A DNA stretch of 64,000 nucleotides from JBBRHH01 sp963788015 (GTDB taxonomy: Bacteria > Planctomycetota > Phycisphaerae > Tepidisphaerales > Tepidisphaeraceae), in assembly GCA_963788015.1 (NCBI GenBank), contig CAWBEY010000012.1, positions 1,798,001-1,862,000 on the forward strand. The letters are read 5' to 3'. Every line of letters begins with the position of its first letter. Positions within the stretch are counted from its first letter, which is position 1. The notes under the pieces were generated by a model. That model made no database searches. It was not told the origin of the DNA and was given only the letters and a program-made list of their open reading frames with translations. Below are positions 40,163 through 46,795 of this stretch, in pieces. Made by a program: the position numbers and the translations under genes.

Positions 40163-40801
40163 GGGGCGGAGGGTGGATTGCAGGTTCAGGCGCTGTGCGG
40201 CGGCTCGCGTCCACTGCTCCGAGCCGTAGGGCCGGCCGCGCTGGATGCTGGTGCGGAGCCGCTGGGCCTCGGTGTCCGGCAGTTTCTCTTCCAGCAGCTT
40301 GCTCCAGTTACGCGGGCGGTCCAAAGGCCAGTCGCACAGGATTTCACGGCCATCGGGAGTTTGACGCAGGGCATGGCTGCTCCATGGCCAGGCGCTGGCG
40401 GCCGGGCAGAGGCCCGCGTGCAGGGCGCTGGCCTCGACGTAGCGCAGGAGCGTGAGCAGGTGAAGATCATCCTGGACGGGGAAGCTCTTGTAGCGGCCCT
40501 GGTAGAGGTGGCCCGGGGGAGAGTGGTAGTGGGCATGGTGGCGGCGGACGTGGGCGGTGGAGAGCCAGCGCATAAAGGCGGCGAGGTCGTCGCGGCCAGA
40601 TGGGCGAAGGACCAGATGCCAGTGGTTGGGCATCAGACACAGGCCCAGCACGTCGAGGGGGATGCGTTCTTTGGCCTGCTGGAGGAGGTGGAGAAAGGCA
40701 TGGTAGTCCGCGGGCTTATGGAAAATGCGCATCCGGCCATTGCCGCGGTTGAGCACGTGATAGATCATGCCGGCTTCGACGGCGCGAGGGGAGCGGGGCA
40801 T
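40127..40801 (-). CDS. REP-associated tyrosine transposase (RAYT, Y1/HUH type)
   Basis: Complete 224-residue protein starting MPRSPRAVEAGMIYHVLNRG. PNHWHLVL carries the HUH metal-binding histidines, and HLYQGRYKSFPVQDD contains a conserved Tyr-rich strand; the catalytic Tyr is expected in the following helix region. RAYTs cut and join single-stranded DNA at REP hairpins. The gene is bounded by inverted AAGATAAGGGGTCA ends (40052 and 40868), and its right end abuts half of an attC site. A second, damaged copy is at 45070-45677. Confidence 0.9.
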   Translation of the reverse strand: MPRSPRAVEAGMIYHVLNRGNGRMRIFHKPADYHAFLHLLQQAKERIPLDVLGLCLMPNHWHLVLRPSGRDDLAAFMRWLSTAHVRRHHAHYHSPPGHLYQGRYKSFPVQDDLHLLTLLRYVEASALHAGLCPAASAWPWSSHALRQTPDGREILCDWPLDRPRNWSKLLEEKLPDTEAQRLRTSIQRGRPYGSEQWTRAAAQRLNLQSTLRPRGRPRKNRQKS

Positions 40802-40869
40802 AGGCGGAGGATAGCGGAATGGGCGGCGAGATGCAATAAGATGAATGACCCCTTATCTTAATTTCTGAG

Positions 40870-40929
40870 CCACGTTGGAATCACAAGGACCGTTGCGCCC
40901 GGCCGGTCCGTTGCAGTGCGGGGTTATCC
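40870..40929 (-). other. attC half-site interrupted by RAYT element
   Basis: On the minus strand GGATAAC (40923-40929) is followed by the arm CCCCGCACTGCAACGGACCG and a GGACCG/CGGTCC inner stem. The rest of the site, including the right core, is replaced by the RAYT element. Confidence 0.6.
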
Positions 40930-41247
40930 CCGCTCTTCGTTTGCAAAGCGTTCGGCGGCCTTGCGTTCGGCCTCCGCAAACTCCGCCAAGCTTGGGTAAA
41001 TCACCGTTGACGGACAGTCGTCATAAGGCTCGGTCTTGCACGACCAAGTCAAATGCACCACTGCGTATCGGCCGTCCTCCAATTCGAACAGTACATCGTC
41101 GCCATCGTATCCAAGGGCGATCGGAGTAACTTTCAAACCAAACAGAATGTGAGCCGGTGCCAACTCGCGTTGGAGTTCGGAAAGGACGCCTTGAAGTGAT
41201 TCCGCCTTATGCGGCTGCCAAGGAATTGATTTCCAGTCGACGTCCAT
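40924..41247 (-). CDS. integron cassette protein, unknown
   Basis: About 107 residues, starting MDVDWKSIPWQPHKAESLQG at ATG 41247, which lies five bases from an attC right core. The stop TAA is part of GGATAAC, the R'' of the next attC. The sequence includes APAHILFGLKVTPIALGYDG and YAVVHLTWSCKTEPYDD. I recall close relatives in environmental gene cassettes, all without known function. Both borders make this a textbook cassette. Confidence 0.75.
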   Translation of the reverse strand: MDVDWKSIPWQPHKAESLQGVLSELQRELAPAHILFGLKVTPIALGYDGDDVLFELEDGRYAVVHLTWSCKTEPYDDCPSTVIYPSLAEFAEAERKAAERFANEERG

Positions 41248-41251
41248 GTGG

Positions 41252-41353
41252 GGATAACGTAATGCCGTTGAGCGGCCGCGGCGGCGCACGCGCAACGCCC
41301 AGCCACGAATGAAGTATACCGCCGCCGCGGTCCGCTCCAACGGCGGGTTATGC
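41252..41353 (-). other. attC recombination site (complete)
   Basis: On the minus strand R'' GCATAAC (41347-41353) and R' GTTATCC (41252-41258) bound two long arms: GCGGACCGCGGCGGCG pairs with CGCCGCCGCGGCCGC, leaving unpaired bases as in typical attC sites. It separates two cassette ORFs; the stop codon of one overlaps R''. Confidence 0.8.
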
Positions 41354-41701
41354 GGTGGCTGGACGGCCGGGCGTGAGACGCTTCAGGCGAAACACCTCTA
41401 ATTCATCCTTCGCACGTATCCGCGGGACGCCAGCCTCGTCTACGGCGCTCGAATCGATGGCGGTGATCCACACACCGCGGGCCGCCAAATCATCCGTGAA
41501 ATTCTCCGCACACGGATATTCCTCCAACTCGTGGAGCCCCAAGGTGAAGTAGAGGTTCCGATGTGCCGGACCATCAAGGTTCATGTCCGTGTCGCTCGCT
41601 GCCTCTTTGACCGCCTTCTCATACGCCGTTTCTTCATCCACGGCAGGAAAGACCATAACCGCGATTGAATAGTGCCGCTCCGATCGCTCCGGTGTCGGCA
41701 T
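41348..41701 (-). CDS. integron cassette protein, unknown
   Basis: 117 residues from MPTPERSERHYSIAVMVFPA to a TAA inside GCATAAC. It is acidic, soluble and alpha/beta, with no recognised motif. It lies between attC sites at 41827-41915 and 41252-41353, giving a clear cassette structure. A leader of about 125 bp precedes the ATG. Function unknown. Confidence 0.7.
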   Translation of the reverse strand: MPTPERSERHYSIAVMVFPAVDEETAYEKAVKEAASDTDMNLDGPAHRNLYFTLGLHELEEYPCAENFTDDLAARGVWITAIDSSAVDEAGVPRIRAKDELEVFRLKRLTPGRPATA

Positions 41702-41826
41702 CAGATTGCCGGCAGCATCCCATTGGGGGTAACTCGAGACGCCTGGCGAGAACCACTGCGACTTCCCACACGCGGACCCATTGGGCGATAAAGAGCCGAG
41801 GTCGTGAACTCACGGGTGCTTCCACC

Positions 41827-41915
41827 GCATAACGAAGAGGACTTTATGCGGAGTGCGCCGGTTGCGAGCGATTCTCCAGAAGGGCCGGTCGCACTTCGCA
41901 TAAAGTCGGTTGAAC
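41827..41915 (-). other. attC recombination site
   Basis: On the minus strand it runs from R'' GTTCAAC (41909-41915) to R' GTTATGC (41827-41833). Arms ACTTTATGCGAAGTGCG and CGCACTCCGCATAAAGT match the site at 19589-19678, so the two belong to one attC subfamily. Confidence 0.7.
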
Positions 41916-42102
41916 TGAACCGGCCGCTGGCTATGGGGATTGTAACAGGGGGTGGGTGTCTGTCGAAGCCTCAACTGGCTGAAACTACGCTCATCGTCCG
42001 TAGTGTCTGGAAAAGCGGGCCACCGCCCCGCGCTGGCACGTCGCGATAGAGCGTAAATGCGTACGACACAATGTTTTCGCGGCCATCCATGGCGGAGCGG
42101 TG

Positions 42103-42287
42103 TTACGTCTCGGCAATCTCCAGATCTCTGCAGATCTTCCGGGCGAGCGTGTTGCTGATTTCGCTGTGGCGGGGAACGGCGGTCCGGCGACGGTTCTGAG
42201 TATTTCCCCACCACGAGTGCTTTGCGCTTCACGGATTAGCACGCAGCCATGGCTTTGGAGGTGGGCGATCAAGTCTCGCCGTTTCAT
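42103..42287 (-). CDS. hicA: HicA-family toxin (frameshift)
   Basis: MKRRDLIAHLQSHGCVLIRE is the N-terminal HicA helix-strand. The catalytic His segment (AKHSWWGN) and AVPRHSEISNTLARKICRDL follow in another frame after about 42230, so one base is missing or extra. About 61 residues, typical for HicA, a small double-stranded-RNA-binding-fold ribonuclease that cleaves mRNA. Its ATG overlaps the hicB stop by four bases. If the frameshift is real the toxin is dead. Confidence 0.8.
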
Positions 42288-42493
42288 GCGACGAGGCTCG
42301 CTTCCTCGTACGCGCCGGTTGCCGCCGCGAGTGCGTCGGCGCGATTCATTTCGATCGCTTCCTGTAGTGCGGATTGAAGGTTGTCCAGCAATTCCTCACG
42401 AGTCGCGCCCTGGGAATTCACGCCGGGGATTTCTTCAACCCAGCCAACCCACCATTCACCGTCGCGCTGTATCACCGCGCGGTACGTTGCCAT
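42284..42493 (-). CDS. hicB: HicB-family antitoxin
   Basis: I chose ATG 42493 (MATYRAVIQRDGEWWVGWVE) because it opens on the HicB partial RNase H-like fold; the longer frame adds unrelated residues. The motif EEIPGVNSQGATREELLDNL is typical. At 69 residues it lacks a C-terminal DNA-binding domain. It precedes hicA with a four-base ATGA overlap. The pair sits inside the cassette array, where toxin-antitoxin cassettes are thought to stabilise integrons. Confidence 0.85.
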   Translation of the reverse strand: MATYRAVIQRDGEWWVGWVEEIPGVNSQGATREELLDNLQSALQEAIEMNRADALAAATGAYEEASLVA

Positions 42494-42594
42494 CAGAATC
42501 CTTTGGTTGATCGCAATCATAACAACAGGGCCGCCCGGGTCCAAACCGACTCGGTCATTCATGAGTTGCATCAACGGATCTTGGTTGACCGCCG

Positions 42595-42665
42595 ACTTCG
42601 GCCCTGCGCTCCGAGAAATTGTGCAGGCGAATGTCTTGGATCAACCGTTGCCAAAGATGTGTCAT
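42595..42665 (-). pseudogene. tyrosine recombinase N-terminal fragment
   Basis: AAGGAG precedes an ATG, and MTHLWQRLIQDIRLHNFSER reads like the start of phage-type integrases, then diverges after about 24 codons. It differs from the integrase stubs at 18122 and 46406. It may be part of the hicBA cassette leader. Confidence 0.4.
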
Positions 42666-42777
42666 CGATCGCTCCTTGTAAGAGAAGCGATCGATGATGC
42701 CGGGCGATGGGCAACGTCACGATGAGAAGGGGAGTGTGGAAGGAACGGACACGCGTGCGCCACCGCGCAGCGGTTTA

Positions 42778-42876
42778 GTTCAACGTAATGCCGTTCATTG
42801 GCCGCGGCCGCGCCGACGACCATCGAACTACGGTAAACGCGCCGTGGCCGCGGTCCAGTGCAGCGGCGGGTTATCC
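42778..42876 (-). other. attC recombination site (complete)
   Basis: Minus-strand R'' GGATAAC (42870-42876) and R' GTTGAAC (42778-42784) enclose arms GGACCGCGGCCACGGCGCG and CGCGGCCGCGGCC. It follows the cassette ORF at 42882-43154, two bases from its trailing stop context. Confidence 0.75.
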
Positions 42877-42881
42877 CGCTA

Positions 42882-43154
42882 CTACATCGCGTCCAGCGTT
42901 TCGAGAAACGAACCGTAAAGGCCGATGCAAACGCCGTCGGTCGCAAGTCCGAACTTCCCTTCGTCGGCGTCAAACACAACGTGGTAACCCTCGCCATCGT
43001 TGCGCTCGACGAGGACCGTCCACAGCTTTTCACCATCGTATGACCGAAGTTCCGGCTCCGGGAGAAGGAATGGGCGGAAATCCCATCCGAAGCGGTTCGC
43101 AGTGCGATCGCCAATCTCACGCAGCAGGATTTGTTTCACGTTGTCGGAGGTCAC
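42882..43154 (-). CDS. integron cassette protein, first after attI copy B
   Basis: About 90 residues from GTG 43154 (MTSDNVKQILLREIGDRTAN). The frame is open further upstream through attI, but those codons are the recombination site. It contains LPEPELRSYDGEKLWTVLVE and a C-terminal GKFGLATDGVCIGLYGSFLE. The stop lies five bases from R'' of the following attC. The pattern resembles small SMI1-like or immunity proteins, but no family is certain. Confidence 0.65.
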   Translation of the reverse strand: MTSDNVKQILLREIGDRTANRFGWDFRPFLLPEPELRSYDGEKLWTVLVERNDGEGYHVVFDADEGKFGLATDGVCIGLYGSFLETLDAM

Positions 43155-43164
43155 GGCTGTAGCG

Positions 43165-43304
43165 GGATAATCTTTTAGTCTCCTGCCCGCCGGCGCAACA
43201 TGGCACCGGCTGACCCTTGCCAGCTTGCCCGCATCGGGGCCACTTGTCAAAACAAAATATTCTGTTGACTCGATTAGCAGGAGTATGGTATCCGTTCGGA
43301 TCAC
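43165..43304. other. integrase promoter region and attI-like site (copy B), integrase lost
   Basis: Same block order as copies A and C: TTGACT/TATGGT next to the expected integrase start, then GTCAGCCGGTG and GCCGGCGGGCAGGA, then a degenerate core ATTATCC on the minus strand. On the right, homology ends at GGATCACATG, where the integrase ATG should be, so no integrase is left. Confidence 0.6.
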
Positions 43305-43421
43305 ATGACCTCGCGCAATCTAGGACCGTGCGAGGCAAGGTGTTACGCCTTGCGCGAGGCCACCGACGCCGGCAATTCCGGACCGAGCGGGAAGTTAGCG
43401 CGATCCGACGACCCTGTGGGT

Positions 43422-43637
43422 TCATGTCGATGTCTTCAGAGGCAATGGGACCACAGGTAGATCAGCATCATTGACGATTTGCATTTCGGCATAACGAGCG
43501 AGCACTCCCATCACAACATCCATGATTTCTTGAACCTGTTCGACATCCATTTTTGCCAAGCTGCTTTCTGCATCGTGTCGATACCCGATTTCCGCCCAGA
43601 TATCACCGGCAAGTTCTCGAACAGTGCGCGTAGACAT
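43422..43637 (-). CDS. hypothetical 71-residue protein
   Basis: MSTRTVRELAGDIWAEIGYR followed by a helical, acidic stretch (KMDVEQVQEIMDVVMGVLAR). It looks like a small two- or three-helix soluble protein. Base composition is unlike the attI block next to it. No attC core is seen at its ends. It lies between attI copy B and the duplicated 43723 gene. No function can be assigned. Confidence 0.5.
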   Translation of the reverse strand: MSTRTVRELAGDIWAEIGYRHDAESSLAKMDVEQVQEIMDVVMGVLARYAEMQIVNDADLPVVPLPLKTST

Positions 43638-43722
43638 AGCTATTTACCTCCCGCGTCTTGCATCCGTCGCTGGATAACTCTGGAATTCATCGTATCGCCC
43701 GACGCATGACCTTGGAACCGCT

Positions 43723-44229
43723 CTAGCCAATCGTGTTTTGCGTAACCGACCAGTCGTATTCATTCTTATCACCTGCGAGAGAAGGAATGAATAGGTGCAA
43801 GTCTTGAATTCGATTTCGATAGACCCTCATTCCAAATGTTGGGCCACAGCTCCACCGTTGATATCCATTATCCCAATCATCAATTTCCATTGTCGGGCCG
43901 CCGGCGGCGAGCAGGAGACGCCCCAGTTCCGTTGCTGTCATCTTGTATGGATGGTGCCCGAGAATCGTGACATTGTGGTTGTCGATTTCGAGGCTAACGG
44001 CGCAGACCCCACGCGACCGCGAACGACAAAAATGTACGACCGTACTGATCTGGTCATACCACAAGCTAACCTGATGAATAAAATCGTCGGCTGGCCACGC
44101 CAGCAAACGTTCGACACTTTCCGGTGGGGAATCCGACGGGCCGAGTATATTCAAGACTTCCCGCGGGGACTGTCCAAGGCGGACGTCACCCAAACCACCG
44201 CCGAGAATCAAACGGGTTGTGTCAGCCAT
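43723..44229 (-). CDS. hypothetical protein, inverted paralogue of 21290-21796
   Basis: 168 residues from MADTTRLILGGGLGDVRLGQ to QNTIG, about 80 percent identical to the other copy. The flanking 100 bp upstream are also shared. The middle part (GPTMEIDDWDNGYQRWSCG) differs most between the copies. The inverted pair marks the inner limits of a large mirrored structure. Function unknown. Confidence 0.65.
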   Translation of the reverse strand: MADTTRLILGGGLGDVRLGQSPREVLNILGPSDSPPESVERLLAWPADDFIHQVSLWYDQISTVVHFCRSRSRGVCAVSLEIDNHNVTILGHHPYKMTATELGRLLLAAGGPTMEIDDWDNGYQRWSCGPTFGMRVYRNRIQDLHLFIPSLAGDKNEYDWSVTQNTIG

Positions 44230-44385
44230 TGTCGTTACTATTAGATTAGGCAGCACCATTGACGGTAGCAATTGCCAATTACAAATCAGCGTGCTCTGAG
44301 ATCGAGCCGGAGGGCCGGGATACCAGCTTCAGGAAATTTCAAACGGGTCGGCGGTCTTTATCGGTTCGAAGCAGAATGTTGAACA

Positions 44386-44642
44386 ACGACTCCCCACCCC
44401 TTTAGGCTTTTCGAAATCCACTGCGTCTCGCGGCAGGCGTTTTCGGACAGGGATTGGGCGTCGCCTCGCTGCGCGAGGCCGGAGTGCTTCAGGACTTCGC
44501 TGCGCTGCGGTCGCGGGTACGCGACAATGCTGCGCATTTCCTTTCGCTTCCTGACGCGGGTTGGCGGGGGTGTCAGCGTGATAGCGTGATTATTCGAAAA
44601 AGACTCCCGACCCTTTAGGCTTTCCCGACCCTTTAGGCTTTC
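44386..44642 (-). repeat. REP-bordered repeat element, inverted copy of 19001-19311
   Basis: Reverse-complement match over about 200 bp, ending in two copies of CGACCCTTTAGGCTTTCC. It separates the duplicated hypothetical gene from the next cassette ORF. Confidence 0.65.
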
Positions 44643-44849
44643 CGGGGCCTCATCGGCTGTTCACTAGCGTTACGGCCTGCACGCTTGCGGGACGCCCCGG
44701 GGACGACGTTTGCGTCGAAGGCTCCGACGGCTTCGTTACCTCCACCGCCGCTCGGACTGCTATGGCTGGAGCGAACAGAGTTGCCGGGCAGGTCTCGCAA
44801 CCCGATGAAGACTTCCTCCTTTTCACGGCGCACCCACTGCATTGGCGGG

Positions 44850-45047
44850 TTATCTGCCCACGCCGGATGGCCGTTGCTTCAACACGACGGGGGGCGTTGG
44901 ATCGCCGGGCCATAGCGCAACTCGATAGTGATCTTCGCCTTCGAGCCCGTCCTCGCTTAGTGCATCAAGTTTGCCGTAATAGATCCTCGCCCGGTACAGC
45001 CGGGGCAGACCTGAATTCGGGCAGCGTCTGGGAAGTAGTCGGTGCAT
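44850..45047 (-). CDS. integron cassette ORF, probably cut at its 5' end
   Basis: The clear part is YYGKLDALSEDGLEGEDHYR and VALWPGDPTPPVVLKQRPSG. It ends in a TAA inside AGATAAC (44848-44854), an R''-like attC half. The first 20 residues (MHRLLPRRCPNSG) look like noise; a RAYT element starts at about 45053, so the true N-terminus may have been removed or frame-shifted. The attC right half is not recognisable. Function unknown. Confidence 0.5.
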   Translation of the reverse strand: MHRLLPRRCPNSGLPRLYRARIYYGKLDALSEDGLEGEDHYRVALWPGDPTPPVVLKQRPSGVGR

Positions 45048-45069
45048 CCGGGAGAAGATAAGGGGTCGC

Positions 45070-45677
45070 TCATGATTTCGGCCGGTTCTTCCTCGGGCGG
45101 CCTCTGGGGCGGAGGGTGGATTGCAGGTTCAGGCGCTGGGCGGCGGCTCGCGTCCACTGCTCCGAGCCGTAGGGCCGGCCGCGCTGGATGCTGGTGCGGA
45201 GCCGCTGGGCTTCGGTGTCCGGCAGTTTCTCTTCCAGCAGCTTGCTCCAGTTACGCGGGCGGTCCACAGGCCAGTCGCACAGGAGTTCCCGGCCATCGGG
45301 AGTTTGACGCAGGGCATGGCTGCTCCATGGCCAGGCGCCGGCGGCCGGGCAGAGGCCGGCGTGCAGGGCGTTGGACTTGACGTAGCGCATTAGCGTGAGG
45401 AAGTGAAGATCGTCCTGGACGGGGAAGCTTTTGTAGCGGCCCTGGTAGAGGTGGCCGGGCGGGGAGTGGTAGTGGGCGTGGTGGCGGCGGACGTGGGCGG
45501 TGGTGAGCCAGCGCATGAAGGAAGAAAGGTGCATCGCCTCGCTCGGGCGGAGGACCAGGTGCCAGTGGTTGGGCATAAGGCACAGGCCCAGCACGTCGAG
45601 GGGGACGCGCTGCCATTGCCGCGGTTGAGCACGTGATAGATCACGCCGGTTTCGACGGCGCGAGGGGAGCGGGGCAT
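45070..45677 (-). pseudogene. RAYT transposase, internally deleted copy
   Basis: About 90 percent identical to the gene at 40127-40801, but it lacks about 67 bp after codon 22 (between HVLNRGNG and PLDVLGLCLM), which also shifts the frame. The HUH region PNHWHLVL and the C-terminus are intact in the downstream frame. It is probably inactive but could be mobilised by the intact copy. Confidence 0.85.
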
Positions 45678-45708
45678 AGGCGAAGGATAGCGGAATGGAC
45701 GGCGAGCT

Positions 45709-45771
45709 GCAATAAGATGAATGACCCCTTATCTTCATTTGCAATAAGATGAATGACCCCTTATCTTCATT
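45709..45771 (-). repeat. tandem duplication of RAYT element right end
   Basis: Two direct copies, 32 bp apart, of GCAATAAGATGAATGACCCC plus TTATCTTCATT. The same end sequence is found once next to the intact RAYT at 40840-40868. Confidence 0.75.
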
Positions 45772-45810
45772 CGTTCCGCCCGGCCGGTCCGTTGCAGTGC
45801 GGGGTTAGCT
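45772..45810 (-). other. attC half-site interrupted by RAYT element
   Basis: Minus strand: AGCTAAC (45804-45810) then CCCGCACTGCAACGGACCGG, the same arm as at 40890-40922, then directly the RAYT end. The right half of the site is absent. Confidence 0.6.
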
Positions 45811-45827
45811 TGCTGGCCAAGCCGCCA

Positions 45828-46268
45828 TCACTCCGCGGCTTCGACGCGATTCGCCGTCCATTCCGGATACCCGTCGAACCAGTCAGCGTCCACGTCAATC
45901 TTACCATCTGCGAGGTTGCGCACATTGTGAGCACCGCACCAACAGACGCGCCCCGTCGGTAGATCCAGCAGCACGATACCGGCATCGCCCCAATCGTTCA
46001 GCAGAAGCCAGTCGGGGGGCAATCCGATGGAACGGCGGCACGCGATCGTCTGGTCGACCGCTTCGGCGAGGTTGCCGACGCCGGAGCACTCGGAATAGCC
46101 GTGCGTGCCGAGCAACCAGCGGAGCGATTCAGGGAGCGCATGGCCCAGCTTGCGCTCGAACGCGTCGAAATCCGCCTCCGGGTGAGGATGGACGCCCGCG
46201 AACTTCTCAGGGTGCGAGGCGACGAACGATCGAAAGTCGGCGAGCGTCAAAGCGGCTTCCCCCAGCAA
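45828..46268 (-). CDS. SMI1/KNR4-like cassette protein
   Basis: The 146-residue product has the SMI1/KNR4 order: LPESLRWLLGTHGYSECSG (helix and loop), IGLPPDWLLLNDWGDAGIVL, then LPTGRVCWCGAHN. This superfamily includes immunity proteins against contact-dependent toxins. The start is a TTG at 46268 inside the attI junction; an internal start is possible. It is the first cassette after attI copy C, so expression from the integron promoter is likely. The toxin, if any, is not in the window. Confidence 0.75.
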   Translation of the reverse strand: MLGEAALTLADFRSFVASHPEKFAGVHPHPEADFDAFERKLGHALPESLRWLLGTHGYSECSGVGNLAEAVDQTIACRRSIGLPPDWLLLNDWGDAGIVLLDLPTGRVCWCGAHNVRNLADGKIDVDADWFDGYPEWTANRVEAAE

Positions 46269-46405
46269 GCTAACCTTTTAGTATCCTGACCGCCGGCGCA
46301 ACATAGCACCGGCTGATCTTTCCCAGCTTGCCCGAATTACGGCGACCTGTCAAAACAAAATATTCGGTTGACTGGGCGAGAAGTAGTATGGTATCTGTTT
46401 GGATC
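46268..46405. other. integrase promoter region and attI-like site (copy C)
   Basis: Minus-strand core GTTAGCT (46268-46274) adjoins GCCGGCGGTCAGGATACTAA, then GATCAGCCGGTG. TTGACT and TATGGT lie near 46368 and 46387, before the integrase ATG at 46406. Best preserved of the three modules. Confidence 0.7.
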
Positions 46406-46795
46406 ATGAAATTGCTTGAACGATTCGAGGCGGTGGCCCGGCAACGCCGGCTGGCCGACAACACCATTGAAGCCTATCGCGGCTGGATTAAGCAGTTTCT
46501 CCGCTTCTGCGCCACTGCCCGCGGGCAGTGGACCCGGCCCGAGGAACTGGGCACCGCGGACGTTGAATCTTTTCTCAATGACCTGGTGAGTCGACGGAGA
46601 CTCTCGGCGTCTTCGCAGAACCAGGCGCTCAATGCGCTGGTCTTTCTTTATGCTCAAGTGCTCGATGCTATTCCGGAGGATCACCTGGGAAAGTTTGCTC
46701 TCTTGCGCTCGACCCGGCCCAGGCGGGTGCCAACCGTCTTGAGCGCCGCTGAAGTCAAGCGGGTGAGGAAGGCCACACAGAAACAGCGGCCTTAC
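46406..46795 (+). pseudogene. intI-like: integron integrase, N-terminal half
   Basis: MKLLERFEAVARQRRLADNT begins a tyrosine recombinase with the core-binding domain intact: AYRGWIKQFLRFCATARGQW, FLNDLVSRRRLSASSQNQAL, and VPTVLSAAEVKRV at the domain border. The reading frame then runs out of homology near 46795 into the 3' end of a convergent gene. All catalytic residues (Arg, His, Arg, Tyr) are missing, so it is inactive. The promoter/attI arrangement upstream and cassettes on the other strand identify it as an integron integrase rather than a phage one. Confidence 0.75.
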
